Below, in pieces: positions 1 through 8,339 of a stretch of DNA of 64,000 nt. This stretch comes from Streptomyces sp. ALI-76-A (GTDB lineage: Bacteria; Actinomycetota; Actinomycetes; Streptomycetales; Streptomycetaceae). Location of the stretch: positions 2,666,001-2,730,000 of the forward strand of contig NZ_JASVWB010000002.1 of the NCBI RefSeq assembly GCF_030287445.1, written 5' to 3'. A program made the translations under genes and the position numbers. How positions within the stretch are numbered: position 1 is the stretch's first letter; every line of letters starts with the position of its first letter. The notes below the pieces were generated by a model. It was not told the DNA's origin. It saw only the letters and a list, made by a program, of their open reading frames with translations, and ran no database searches.

Positions 1-78
1 GTCCCGGGCGAGCCCCGCACCGAGACGGAGGTGGCCTCCGTGGTCGAGGCCCACACCGAGACAGAGGTGGCCTCATGA
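1..78 (+). CDS. C-terminal end of an unidentified protein (5' end outside window)
   Basis: An open frame enters at base 1 and ends at the TGA at 76-78. Only the last 25 residues are visible, and they contain the heptapeptide TETEVAS twice. The stop overlaps the ATG of the next gene (ATGA), so the gene is the upstream member of the same coupled operon. In other Streptomyces this position often holds another member of the same cluster, but nothing in 25 low-complexity residues identifies the family. Confidence 0.6.
   Translation, partial: VPGEPRTETEVASVVEAHTETEVAS
19..74 (+). repeat. Two 20-bp near-identical copies, 36 bp apart
   Basis: Bases 19-38 and 55-74 differ at one position. The 36-bp offset is twelve codons, so the repeat keeps frame and creates the repeated TETEVAS tail of the partial gene. 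Confidence 0.7.
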
Positions 79-1457
79 CACCCCCCGCCCCATGGCACGA
101 AGACACCCCCGCGCCCACCACCCCGACACAACCCCACCCACCGCACGCCGCCGACGACGAGGCCGCCCCACAGGGGCCACCCGCACCCGACGACGAAAGC
201 CGCACGGGTGGTTCGGGTGGGAACGACAAGGCCGAAGGCGAAGCCGAGGCCGTGAACCCGGCCCCGCGGCCGCGGGCACCGGGTAGGACCCCGAACTCCG
301 ATGGCGGAGCCGAGGCCGTAAGACCCGCCCCGCCGCCGCAGGCACCCCGCAGGACCGAGGGCCTCCTGCTCGGCCTCGCCGCAGGGGACGCCGCCGGCTG
401 GCCCGCCGCCCGCCACCGCGCCGCCCGCATGCCCGACTGGACCCGCCGCCTCACCCGCGAACTGGACACCTTCGCCGAACAGAACGCGACCACGACCCTC
501 CCCGTCCCGATCGCCCTGAACCAGCCCCCGGAACCCCTGCGCCTGGGCCCCTCCGACGACGCCGAGTGGGCGGCGTTCGCCGCGGAGGCCCTCCTGCGGG
601 CCGGCGACGACAGCGCCCTGGGCGACCTCAGCCGCCAGCGCCGTACCCGCGCCGCGATCGACCTGACCTGGAACGCCGTGGCGAGCGAGGTCGCCGCCGC
701 GGCGGAACGCGCCCCCGAGGTCGAGTCCGCGGTCCTCCCCCTGCGCGCCCGCATCTCCGTCCGGGCCGGTCTCGGCAACCTCGCCACCGGCCTGCGCCCG
801 CCCGCCACCGGCCACGACAACCCGCACTTCTTCGACGACGCGGCCTGCGTACGGGCCTGCGTCCTCGCCGTGGCGCACCCCGGCGACCCCGAACTCGCCG
901 CCGACCTCGCGGAGTTCGACGCCCGCTACACCCAGGACGGCGACGGCGTGCACGGCGCCCGCGCGATGGCGGCGGCGGTGGCCCTCGCCCTGGCCGGAGC
1001 CGACGTGCACAGCTGCACCCACGCCGCGCTCGCCGAACTCCCCGAGTCCACCGAGATCGGCCGCAACGCCCGCCACGCCCTGCGGCTGGCCGACGAAGCC
1101 GAGAGCGCCTTCGCCCTGATCCCCCTGCTCGAGCACCAGATCGTCGACCACGTCTACAGCTACGGCATCGCGGCCGCCGAGACCGTCCCGGTCGCCCTCG
1201 CCCTGGCCACCGCCGCGCACGGCCGGATCGCGGAGGCGGTACCGGCGGCGGCCTGTCTCTCCCGGGTCGCGGACTCCGCCCCCGCGCTGGTGGGGGCGCT
1301 CACCGGCGCGCTGGGCGGCGGCGCGTCGGTCCCCGCGTCCTGGCGGGACGCCTGCCGCACCCTCTCCGGCTGCGCGCTCCCCCGGCTCACCGGCACCGAC
1401 CTGGTGGAACTCGCCGAACTCCTGGAAGCCGCACAACCGGCCCCACCAGGGGGATGA
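75..1457 (+). CDS. ADP-ribosylglycohydrolase-family protein with degenerate metal motifs
   Basis: 460 residues. The first ~110 are Pro/Ala/Glu-rich and probably disordered. The DraG-like helical fold starts at about residue 112 (GLLLGLAAGDAAGW). Active members bind two Mg ions through an N-terminal (S/T)DDT and a C-terminal DxDS/T motif and cleave ADP-ribose from proteins or small molecules. Here the first motif reads SDDAE and the second VADSA, so the threonine of the first and the first aspartate of the second are lost. The next two genes are paralogues with better-preserved motifs. ATGA overlaps couple this gene on both sides. It may be a regulatory or substrate-binding pseudoenzyme, or act on a different substrate. 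The family assignment is firm; the activity is doubtful. Confidence 0.8.
   Translation: MTPPAPWHEDTPAPTTPTQPHPPHAADDEAAPQGPPAPDDESRTGGSGGNDKAEGEAEAVNPAPRPRAPGRTPNSDGGAEAVRPAPPPQAPRRTEGLLLGLAAGDAAGWPAARHRAARMPDWTRRLTRELDTFAEQNATTTLPVPIALNQPPEPLRLGPSDDAEWAAFAAEALLRAGDDSALGDLSRQRRTRAAIDLTWNAVASEVAAAAERAPEVESAVLPLRARISVRAGLGNLATGLRPPATGHDNPHFFDDAACVRACVLAVAHPGDPELAADLAEFDARYTQDGDGVHGARAMAAAVALALAGADVHSCTHAALAELPESTEIGRNARHALRLADEAESAFALIPLLEHQIVDHVYSYGIAAAETVPVALALATAAHGRIAEAVPAAACLSRVADSAPALVGALTGALGGGASVPASWRDACRTLSGCALPRLTGTDLVELAELLEAAQPAPPGG
238..357 (+). repeat. Imperfect 54-bp duplication in the N-terminal linker
   Basis: Bases 238-291 and 304-357 encode two related 18-residue segments, (G)EAEAV-PAP-P-AP-RT, offset by 66 bases (22 codons). 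The copy lies in the disordered N-terminal region of the first DraG-like protein and keeps the frame. Confidence 0.6.
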
Positions 1458-1465
1458 TTCGGGTC

Positions 1466-2641
1466 ATGACCCCCAGAACAGAAGAAAGCGCAGCACCGAG
1501 TCTGGAGGAGCGCGTCACCGGCGCCCTGGTCGGCGCGGCCGTCGGCGACGCGCTGGGCGGCCCCGTCGAGGGCTACTCCCCCGCCCAGATCCTGGAGCGC
1601 CACGCAGGGCGCGTCCACGGCGTCGTCGGCCCCTGGCACGGCGACGCCTGGCGCACCGCCCGCCCCCTCGCGCCGTACCACAAGGGCGACGGCCACGTCA
1701 CCGACGACACCTTGATGACCCACGCCCTCGTACGGGTCTACGCCCAGGTCCGCGACCACCTGGACGCGTACGCCGTCGCGGACCACCTGGTCCCGGACCT
1801 GATGACGACCCCGCGCTGGATCCCGGAACTGGAGGCGGAGGCCCTCCCCCTGCACCGGATCTTCCTGGCGGAGAAGTGGCTGGTCACCCGCCTCCACTAC
1901 GGCCACGCCGACCCCCGGGAGGCCGGCGTCGGCAACATCGTCAACTGCGGTGCGGCGATGTACGTGGCCCCGGTCGGCCTGGTCAACGCGGCCAACCCGC
2001 CGGCCGCCTACGCCGAGGCCCTCGACGTCGCGGGCGCCCACCAGTCGTCGTACGGCCGCGAGGCGGCGGGCGTCCTCGCGGCGGCGGTGGCGGCGGCCGC
2101 CACACCCGGCGCGACCCCGGACTCGGTCGTCTCCGCCTGCCTGGCCCTGGCGAAGGACGGCACCCGCGAGGCGATCGAGAAGGTCTGCGAGGCGGCCTCC
2201 CGCCACACGGACTTCGAGTCGGCGCTGGTCCCGCTGCGGGAGGCGGTGGCCCCCTACGACACGGTGGGCCCCGACTACCGGTCCCCCTCCCTGGGCGCCC
2301 GCCGCCCGTCCCGGCTGCACGCGATCGAGGAACTCCCGGTCGCGCTGGGCATGGTGGTGGTGGCCGCCGGCGACTACCGCCACGCGGTCCTCGGCGCGGT
2401 CAACTACGGGCGCGACTGCGACTCCATCGCGACCATGGCCGGCGCCGTCACCGGCGCCCTCGGCTCACCGGTCCCCGAGACCTGGGCGAAGCAGGTGTCC
2501 GAGGCGAGCCGCCTGGACCTGTGGGAACCGGCGGCCACCCTCACGGCCGTCACCCGGGAGATCTTCGAACGGGACGTACGCCGCCGGCGGACGCACGAGG
2601 CGGCCTTCGCGACGCTCGGAGGCCCCGGATGCTCCGACTGA
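1466..2641 (+). CDS. ADP-ribosylglycohydrolase (DraG-like)
   Basis: 391 residues from the ATG at 1466, which follows an AGGGGG at 1448-1453. An in-frame ATG at 1454 overlaps the previous stop but would have no ribosome-site spacing. The family core begins almost at once (GALVGAAVGDALGGPVEGY, about residues 17-35). Metal ligands are intact: TDDTLM near residue 80 and a late DCDS in GRDCDSIATMAGAVTGAL. The length is typical. The family removes ADP-ribose from arginine or serine side chains or hydrolyses related small molecules; the target here is unknown. The following gene overlaps by 13 bases, so the two are translationally coupled. This is the canonical-looking paralogue of the first protein. 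Confidence 0.88.
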   Translation: MTPRTEESAAPSLEERVTGALVGAAVGDALGGPVEGYSPAQILERHAGRVHGVVGPWHGDAWRTARPLAPYHKGDGHVTDDTLMTHALVRVYAQVRDHLDAYAVADHLVPDLMTTPRWIPELEAEALPLHRIFLAEKWLVTRLHYGHADPREAGVGNIVNCGAAMYVAPVGLVNAANPPAAYAEALDVAGAHQSSYGREAAGVLAAAVAAAATPGATPDSVVSACLALAKDGTREAIEKVCEAASRHTDFESALVPLREAVAPYDTVGPDYRSPSLGARRPSRLHAIEELPVALGMVVVAAGDYRHAVLGAVNYGRDCDSIATMAGAVTGALGSPVPETWAKQVSEASRLDLWEPAATLTAVTREIFERDVRRRRTHEAAFATLGGPGCSD

Positions 2642-4212
2642 CCTGGGTCCAGCCGGAGGACCTGATCGGCCACGAACTGCGCCAGGCGGCCCAGGACGGC
2701 CGGGAGCCGTCGGCGGTCGCGGCGCGGTGGCGGGCGGCGAGGGGGCCGGAGGCCCCGCCGCGTGCGGGCGCGTCCCCGGAACCGGTCTCGCGCTACCTCC
2801 GGCTGCTCGCCGAGGACCTGCTGGACGAACTGGCGGACCTGCCCAGCACGTCGGCGGACACCGAACCGACCGAGCTCGCCAAGATCAAGGCACTGTGCCC
2901 GGACTGGCCGGACGGCCGGACCCCCCTCGGCGGCGATCGTCCGTCCGCCCGCCACGAACCGCTCGACGGCGATCGTCCGTCCGCCCGCCACGAACCACCC
3001 GGCCGCGATCGTTCACCCTCCCACCAGAACCCACCCGGCCAGGGCCAGCCCGGCCACGAGCCCTCCGGCCACCGGGCCGGCGCGAGCGGGCAGCGCGGCG
3101 GCACCCCGCCGACGCCGGCGGGCGAAACCCGCGCCCCCGTGACGACCCCGGACCGCCTGGAAGCGGCCTGGCTCGGCAGAGCGGTGGGCTGCCTCCTGGG
3201 CAAACCCGTGGAGAAGCTCCCCCTGCACGCCATCCGCCGACTGGCCGCGTCCACCGGGAACTGGCCCCTCGGCACGTACTTCACCGCACGCGGAGTCCCG
3301 GCCGACCTCCTGGCGAAGTACCCCTGGAACCGCCGCTCGGCGCCCACCTCCCTCGCCGAGAACATCGACGGCATGCCCGAGGACGACGACCTCAACTACC
3401 CCCTCCTCAACCTGCTCCTGCTGCGCCGCCACGGCGCGCGCTTCACCACCACCGACGTGGCGGCCCTGTGGCTGGACGAACTCCCGGCCGGCCGCACGTT
3501 CACCGCCGAACGCGTCGCCTACCGCAACCTCCTCAGCGGCCTGGAACCGCCGCACACGGCACGCCACCGCAACCCCTTCCGCGAATGGATCGGCGCCCTG
3601 ATCCGCGCCGACGTGCACGGCTGGACCAACCCCGGCGACCCGGCCGCCGCCGCGGAACAGGCCCACCGGGACGCCACCCTCACCCACACCGCCAACGGCG
3701 TCTACGCGGCGATGTTCGTCGCGGCCGCCATCGCCCGCGCCGCCACCGGCACCGCGGACGTCCACACCGCGCTGCGCACCGGCCTCACCGTGATCCCGCC
3801 CCGCTCCCGCCTGGCCGAGGCCGTCCACCACGCCGTCCGGCTCGCCCGGGCCCACGACGACTTCGACACCGTCGTCGACGAACTCCACGCCACCTACTCC
3901 CCCACCCACCACTGGGTGCACGCCATCCCCAACACCGCCCTGATCACCGCCGCCCTCACCCACGCGGACGGCGACTTCACCGGCTCCATCTGCCGCGCCG
4001 TGTCCGGCGGTTGGGACACCGACTCCAACGGAGCCACGGCCGGCGGCATCGCCGCCCTGCTCGCCGGCGCCCCCGCCGCCCTGCCCGACCGCTGGACGGC
4101 CCCGCTGAAGAACCGGCTGGCCACCACCGTCGGCGCCTTCGACGGCACCGGTTTCGACACGCTCGCCCACCTCACCCACGCGCTCACCCCCCGGGAGACA
4201 CCTCGCCCATGA
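2629..4212 (+). CDS. ADP-ribosylglycohydrolase (DraG-like) with N-terminal extension
   Basis: 527 residues. GGAGG at 2618-2622 sits 6 bases before the ATG. Residues 1-90 form a separate helical region that starts MLRLTWVQPED. Residues ~100-165 are a hydrophilic linker with a 12-residue repeat (DRPSARHEP). The hydrolase domain runs from ~173 (RLEAAWLGRAVGCLLGKPVE) to the end. Metal-site motifs are clear: PEDDDLNY and GGWDTDSNGATAGG. The DDD/DTDS pattern and a long N-terminal part differ from the second paralogue, so a different substrate is likely. Its stop overlaps the ribokinase start (ATGA). Confidence 0.87.
   Translation: MLRLTWVQPEDLIGHELRQAAQDGREPSAVAARWRAARGPEAPPRAGASPEPVSRYLRLLAEDLLDELADLPSTSADTEPTELAKIKALCPDWPDGRTPLGGDRPSARHEPLDGDRPSARHEPPGRDRSPSHQNPPGQGQPGHEPSGHRAGASGQRGGTPPTPAGETRAPVTTPDRLEAAWLGRAVGCLLGKPVEKLPLHAIRRLAASTGNWPLGTYFTARGVPADLLAKYPWNRRSAPTSLAENIDGMPEDDDLNYPLLNLLLLRRHGARFTTTDVAALWLDELPAGRTFTAERVAYRNLLSGLEPPHTARHRNPFREWIGALIRADVHGWTNPGDPAAAAEQAHRDATLTHTANGVYAAMFVAAAIARAATGTADVHTALRTGLTVIPPRSRLAEAVHHAVRLARAHDDFDTVVDELHATYSPTHHWVHAIPNTALITAALTHADGDFTGSICRAVSGGWDTDSNGATAGGIAALLAGAPAALPDRWTAPLKNRLATTVGAFDGTGFDTLAHLTHALTPRETPRP
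2931..2996 (+). repeat. Perfect 30-bp repeat with 36-bp period
   Basis: Bases 2931-2960 and 2967-2996 are identical, and a third decayed unit follows. The period of 36 bases encodes a 12-residue linker repeat inside the third DraG-like protein. Confidence 0.8.
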
Positions 4213-5102
4213 CCCACATCGTCGTGCTCGGCAGCACGAACATGGATCTCGTCGCGTACGTCGAGAGGGCCCCGCGGCGCGGAGAGACCGTGACGGGCCG
4301 GGAGTTCCGTACGATCCCCGGCGGCAAGGGCGCCAACCAGGCCATCGCCGCAGCCCGCGCGGGCGCCACCGTGTCGGTGATCGGCGCGGTCGGCGACGAC
4401 GTCTTCGGCCCCCGCCTGCGCTCCACCCTCGAACACTCCGGCGTCAGCACCGACCACCTGCGCACCGTCGAAGGCCCCTCCGGCACCGCGCACATCGTCG
4501 TGGACGACGAGGGCGGCAACGCCATCGTGGTGATCCCCGGCGCCAACGGCACCGTCGACCGCCTCGTCCCCGGCGACGAGGGCCTCATCGCCGCCGCCGA
4601 CGCCCTGCTCCTCCAGCTGGAGATCCCCCTGACCGCGGTCCTCGCGGGCGCCCGGACGGCCCGCGGCCACGGCGTCCGTACGGTCCTCACCCCCGCGCCC
4701 GCCCGGCCCCTGCCGCCCGAACTCCTCGCCGCCACCGACCTGTTGGTCCCCAACGAGCACGAGGCCGCCGCGCTCACCGGCCTCACCGACCCGCACCGCG
4801 CGGCCGTCGCCCTGCTCGACCGGGTGCCGGAGGTGGTCGTCACCCTGGGCGCGGCGGGCAGCCTGTACGCGGCCCGTGGCACCGAACCGTTCACCGTGCC
4901 CGCCCCGCGGGTCACCGCCGTGGACTCGACCGGTGCGGGCGACACCTTCGCCGGCACCCTGGCCGTGGCACTCGGCGAGGGCCGCCCCCTGCGCGAGGCA
5001 CTGACCTGGGCGGGCACCGCCGCCGCCCTCTCCGTCCAGCGGCCCGGCGCGTCGGCGTCGATGCCGTACCGCTCCGAGATCGAAGCGCGGTACACCCCAT
5101 GA
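4209..5102 (+). CDS. rbsK: Ribokinase (PfkB family sugar kinase)
   Basis: 297 residues, normal for ribokinase, which phosphorylates ribose to ribose 5-phosphate with ATP. The N-terminal sugar-binding signature is present (GSTNMDLV near residue 8; PGGKGANQAIAAARAG near 40). The C-terminal PfkB signature with the catalytic Asp is DSTGAGDTFAG near residue 240. The start overlaps the preceding stop (ATGA). Its place directly after three ADP-ribosylglycohydrolase genes suggests it phosphorylates ribose freed from an ADP-ribosyl or ribosyl compound; this is inference. A different furanose or a nucleoside as substrate cannot be excluded. Confidence 0.88.
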   Translation: MTHIVVLGSTNMDLVAYVERAPRRGETVTGREFRTIPGGKGANQAIAAARAGATVSVIGAVGDDVFGPRLRSTLEHSGVSTDHLRTVEGPSGTAHIVVDDEGGNAIVVIPGANGTVDRLVPGDEGLIAAADALLLQLEIPLTAVLAGARTARGHGVRTVLTPAPARPLPPELLAATDLLVPNEHEAAALTGLTDPHRAAVALLDRVPEVVVTLGAAGSLYAARGTEPFTVPAPRVTAVDSTGAGDTFAGTLAVALGEGRPLREALTWAGTAAALSVQRPGASASMPYRSEIEARYTP

Positions 5103-6304
5103 CGAACTCCCGCACCCCCGCCGCCCCGCTCACCGGCCTCCGCGTCCTCGACCTCGCCACCCTCTTCGCCGGTCCCCTCGCCGCGACGATGCTCGGCGAC
5201 TTCGGCGCGGAGGTCATCAAGGTCGAACACCCCGCCAAGCCCGACCCGTCCCGGGGCCACGGCCCCTCCAAGGAGGGCGTCGGCCTGTGGTGGAAGCTGC
5301 TGGGCCGCAACAAGCGCACGATCACCCTGAACCTCTCCACGCCCGGCGGCCGCGCCACCCTGCTGCGCCTCGCCGCCACCGCCGACGTGGTCATCGAGAA
5401 CTTCCGCCCCGGCACCCTGGAGAAGTGGGACCTCGGCTGGGAGGAGCTGTCCGCCGCCAACCCGCGCCTGGTCCTCACCCGGGTCACCGCGTTCGGCCAG
5501 TTCGGCCCCTCCGCCCACCGCCCGGGCTTCGGCACCCTCGCCGAGGCGTTGAGCGGCTTCGCGGCGATCACCGGCGAACCGGACGCGCCCCCGACGCTCC
5601 CGCCCTTCGGCCTGGCCGACTCCATCGCGGGTCTCGCCACCGCCTATGCCGTCATGACGGCCCTCGCCGCCCGGGACCGCACCGGTGAGGGCCAGGTCGT
5701 CGACATGGCGATCATCGAGCCGATCCTGACCGTGCTGGGCCCGCAGCCGACCTGGTACGACCAGCTGGGATACGTGCAGGAACGCACCGGCAACCGCTCC
5801 GCCAACAACGCCCCGCGCAACACGTACCGCACGGCGGACGGCGGGTGGGTCGCCGTCTCCACCTCCGCCCAGTCGATCGCCGAGCGCGTGCTGCGTCTGG
5901 TGGGCCGCCCGGAACTGATCGACGAGCCGTGGTTCACGACGGGCGCCGGCCGGGCCGCCCACGCCGATGTGCTCGACGAGGCGGTCGGCACCTGGATCGC
6001 CGCCCGCACCCGCACCGACGTGCTGGCCGCCTTCGAGAAGGCCGAGGCGGCCGTCGCCCCGGTCCAGGACGTCCGGGACGTGCTGGCCGACCCGCAGTAC
6101 CAGGCCCTGGACACCGTGACCACCGTCGACGACCCCGAACTGGGCCCGCTGCGCATGCAGAACGTCCTCTTCCGCCTCTCCGCCACCCCCGGCGCGATCC
6201 GCTGGGCGGGCCGCCCGCACGGCGCGGACACGGAGGAGGTCCTCGCCGGACTGGGCCTGACCACAGCCGAGCTGACCGCCCTGCGCGAGGCGGGCGCCGT
6301 ATGA
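5099..6304 (+). CDS. Family III CoA-transferase (CaiB/BaiF/Frc type)
   Basis: 401 residues. Family III enzymes move CoA between carboxylic acids through an aspartyl thioester. The fold's N-terminal signature is visible (LRVLDLATLFAGPLAATMLGD), followed by EVIKVEHP and NKRTITLNL. The likely catalytic Asp is in GLADSIAGLATAYA, near residue 174. ATGA overlaps join it to the ribokinase before and the lyase after. Pairing with a CitE-like lyase suggests activation of a hydroxy acid such as citramalate or malate to its CoA ester, then cleavage. No hydratase is present. The donor and acceptor acids are not predictable from sequence. Confidence 0.88.
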   Translation: MTNSRTPAAPLTGLRVLDLATLFAGPLAATMLGDFGAEVIKVEHPAKPDPSRGHGPSKEGVGLWWKLLGRNKRTITLNLSTPGGRATLLRLAATADVVIENFRPGTLEKWDLGWEELSAANPRLVLTRVTAFGQFGPSAHRPGFGTLAEALSGFAAITGEPDAPPTLPPFGLADSIAGLATAYAVMTALAARDRTGEGQVVDMAIIEPILTVLGPQPTWYDQLGYVQERTGNRSANNAPRNTYRTADGGWVAVSTSAQSIAERVLRLVGRPELIDEPWFTTGAGRAAHADVLDEAVGTWIAARTRTDVLAAFEKAEAAVAPVQDVRDVLADPQYQALDTVTTVDDPELGPLRMQNVLFRLSATPGAIRWAGRPHGADTEEVLAGLGLTTAELTALREAGAV

Positions 6305-7131
6305 CAGCGGCCCCTCTGACCTGGCTGTACGTGCCGGGCGACCGCCCGCACGTGGTCCTGAAGGCCCTCACCTCGGGCGCCGACGTGGTCGTGGTCGACC
6401 TGGAGGACGCGGTCGCCCCCGACCGCAAGGCGTACGCCCGCGCGGCCACCGCGGACCTCCTCGCCGAGCCGCAGCCGGTCCCGGTCCACGTGCGGGTGAA
6501 CGCCCTCGACAGCCCGGCCGCCGACCTGGACCTGAGGGCGCTGGCCGCGCTCCCGGGCGTCCGCGGCCTGCGCCTGCCCAAGGTGACCTCGCCCGAGCAG
6601 GTCATCCGCGTCGCCCGGACCACCGCCCTCCCCGACGGCAGCGCGCCCCCGCTGTACGCCCTGCTGGAATCGGCCCTCGGGATCGAGCAGGCCCACGCCA
6701 TCGCCTCCGCGCACGCCCGCCTGCGCGGTGTCGCCCTCGGCGAGGCGGACCTGGGCGCCGATCTGGGCGTACGCGAGGACGCCGGGCTCGACTGGTCCCG
6801 CTCCCGGGTGGTCGTGGCGGCCCGGGCGGCGGGACTGCCCCCGCCGGCCCAGTCCGTCCATCCGCACATCCGCGATCTGGAGGGCCTGGCCGCCTCCTGC
6901 GCCCACGGCCGCGCCCTGGGCTTCCTCGGCCGCGCCGCGCTCCACCCCCGCCAGCTCCCGGTGATCGAGCGGGCCTACCTGCCCACGGCGGAGGAGATCG
7001 AGCAGGCGGAGGCGGTCGTGAAGGCGGCGACCAGGGAACGGGGCGCGCAGGCGCTGCCGGACGGCAGGTTCGTCGACGCCGCGGTGGTGACAGCCGCACA
7101 CCGCACGCTGTCACTGGCCCGCCGGCACTAG
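6301..7131 (+). CDS. CitE-like / citramalyl-CoA lyase family (HpcH/HpaI aldolase fold)
   Basis: 276 residues, the size of stand-alone CitE-like TIM-barrel lyases. Visible signatures are YVPGDRP at the start, VVDLEDAVAPDRK (Mg-binding region), HVRVN, LRLPKV and LLESALGIEQA. A GEADLGADLG loop and a C-terminal GFLGRAALHPRQ follow. Enzymes of this type cleave (3S)-malyl-CoA, citramalyl-CoA or citryl groups to acetyl-CoA plus an oxo acid. It is translationally coupled to the CoA-transferase, so the pair probably activates and splits one acid. The citrate lyase alpha and gamma subunits are absent, so it is not citrate lyase itself. It is the last gene of the operon. Confidence 0.83.
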   Translation: MTAAPLTWLYVPGDRPHVVLKALTSGADVVVVDLEDAVAPDRKAYARAATADLLAEPQPVPVHVRVNALDSPAADLDLRALAALPGVRGLRLPKVTSPEQVIRVARTTALPDGSAPPLYALLESALGIEQAHAIASAHARLRGVALGEADLGADLGVREDAGLDWSRSRVVVAARAAGLPPPAQSVHPHIRDLEGLAASCAHGRALGFLGRAALHPRQLPVIERAYLPTAEEIEQAEAVVKAATRERGAQALPDGRFVDAAVVTAAHRTLSLARRH

Positions 7132-7166
7132 TGCCACGGCACTAGCCCCTTGGCCCCACACGACGA

Positions 7167-7194
7167 AGGGCGCCCGGAGAATTCAGGGCGCCCT
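7167..7194. terminator. Bidirectional terminator hairpin
   Basis: A perfect 9-bp stem (AGGGCGCCC / GGGCGCCCT) encloses a 10-base loop. It lies between convergent genes, the lyase on plus and lgt on minus. No strong U tract follows, as is common in Streptomyces. Confidence 0.7.
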
Positions 7195-7256
7195 CGTCGA
7201 CGTACGACCGGCCGGGTGCGAACGGCCTTGTACGAACGGCTGTGTACGACCGGCCG

Positions 7257-8246
7257 TCAGGTCTTCTTCGCGGACTCGGCCTCGTCCTTCTTCTTCGGGT
7301 CGCCGGGGGCGTCCGCCTCCGCGTCGGCCTCCGTCCCCCCGTCGCTCCTCGGCTCGGTCCCGTCCGATCCGTCGGCGTCGGCGTCACGCGGGCCGTCGGC
7401 CTCCGCCTCGCCGCCGGAGGGAGCGTCGGAGGCACCCGGCTCGACCACGGTCTCCCGCCCCGGCCGCTTCCGCCACGAGATCACGATGTACGTGACCGCG
7501 AGCAGGAACACGATCAGCGCGGTCCAGACGTTGAGCCGCAGGCCCAGGATGTGGTGGGCGTCGTCGATGCGCATGTACTCGATCCAGGCCCGGCCCGCGC
7601 AGTACGCGGCGACGTACAGCGCGAACGCCCGCCCGTGGCCGAGCTTGAAGCGGCGGTCCGCCCAGATCACCAGGGCCGCGACGCCGAGGCACCACAGCGA
7701 CTCGTAGAGGAACGTCGGGTGGTAGGTGCCCGGTACCCGCCCGTCCGACGACGAGGTGATCTCCAGCGCCCAGGGCAGGTCGGTGGGCTTGCCGTACAGC
7801 TCCTGGTTGAACCAGTTGCCCCAGCGCCCGATGGCCTGGGCGACCGCGATGCCGGGCGCGATGGCGTCGGCGTACGCGGGCAGCGGGATGCCGCGCCGGC
7901 GGCAGGCGATCCAGGCACCCACCGCGCCGACGGCGATCGCGCCCCAGATGCCGAGGCCGCCCTCCCAGATCTTGAAGGCGTCCACCCAGTTACGGCCCTC
8001 GCTGAAGTACAGCTCGTAGTCCGTGATCACGTGGTAGAGCCGACCGCCGAGCAGACCGAACGGGACGGCCCAGACCGAGATGTCGGCCACCGTGCCGACC
8101 CGCCCGCCCCGGGCGACCCAGCGCCGGTTGCCGATCCAGACGGCGACGAAGACGCCGATGATGATGCAGAACGCGTAGCCGCGCAGCGGGATGGGGCCGA
8201 CGTGCAGCACCCCGCGTGACGGGCTGGGAATGTAGGCAAGTTCCAT
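7257..8246 (-). CDS. lgt: Prolipoprotein diacylglyceryl transferase
   Basis: 329 residues. Lgt transfers diacylglycerol from phosphatidylglycerol to the lipobox cysteine of prolipoproteins in the cytoplasmic membrane. The protein starts MELAYIPSPSRG and has about seven membrane segments. The Lgt signature GRWGNWFNQE lies near residue 145, and YHPTFLYESLW, RVPGTYHP and GRAWIEYMRIDD are also present. A ~60-residue acidic, Lys-ending tail beyond the last helix is cytoplasmic and not part of the enzyme. I chose the ATG at 8246; an upstream frame exists but lacks Lgt-like sequence. A TAGCGT ten bases upstream (8257-8262) could be a -10 box giving a near-leaderless message. Confidence 0.95.
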   Translation of the reverse strand: MELAYIPSPSRGVLHVGPIPLRGYAFCIIIGVFVAVWIGNRRWVARGGRVGTVADISVWAVPFGLLGGRLYHVITDYELYFSEGRNWVDAFKIWEGGLGIWGAIAVGAVGAWIACRRRGIPLPAYADAIAPGIAVAQAIGRWGNWFNQELYGKPTDLPWALEITSSSDGRVPGTYHPTFLYESLWCLGVAALVIWADRRFKLGHGRAFALYVAAYCAGRAWIEYMRIDDAHHILGLRLNVWTALIVFLLAVTYIVISWRKRPGRETVVEPGASDAPSGGEAEADGPRDADADGSDGTEPRSDGGTEADAEADAPGDPKKKDEAESAKKT

Positions 8247-8339
8247 GGCAAGGTCGACGCTACCGTGCCGGACCGGGCCCACGGCAGGCGGTCCGGCTAC
8301 GGGTCCATAACAGGCGGGCGGTGAGGGCCCCCGGCCCGC

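Noticed and set aside
2931..2996. CRISPR array
   Set aside because: Two copies with only a 6-base spacer, in frame inside a protein linker.
4184..6220. Long antisense frame (678 codons) opposite the ribokinase and CoA-transferase genes
   Set aside because: It is the shadow of GC-rich codon use on the other strand; it has no family signature and the plus-strand genes are certain.
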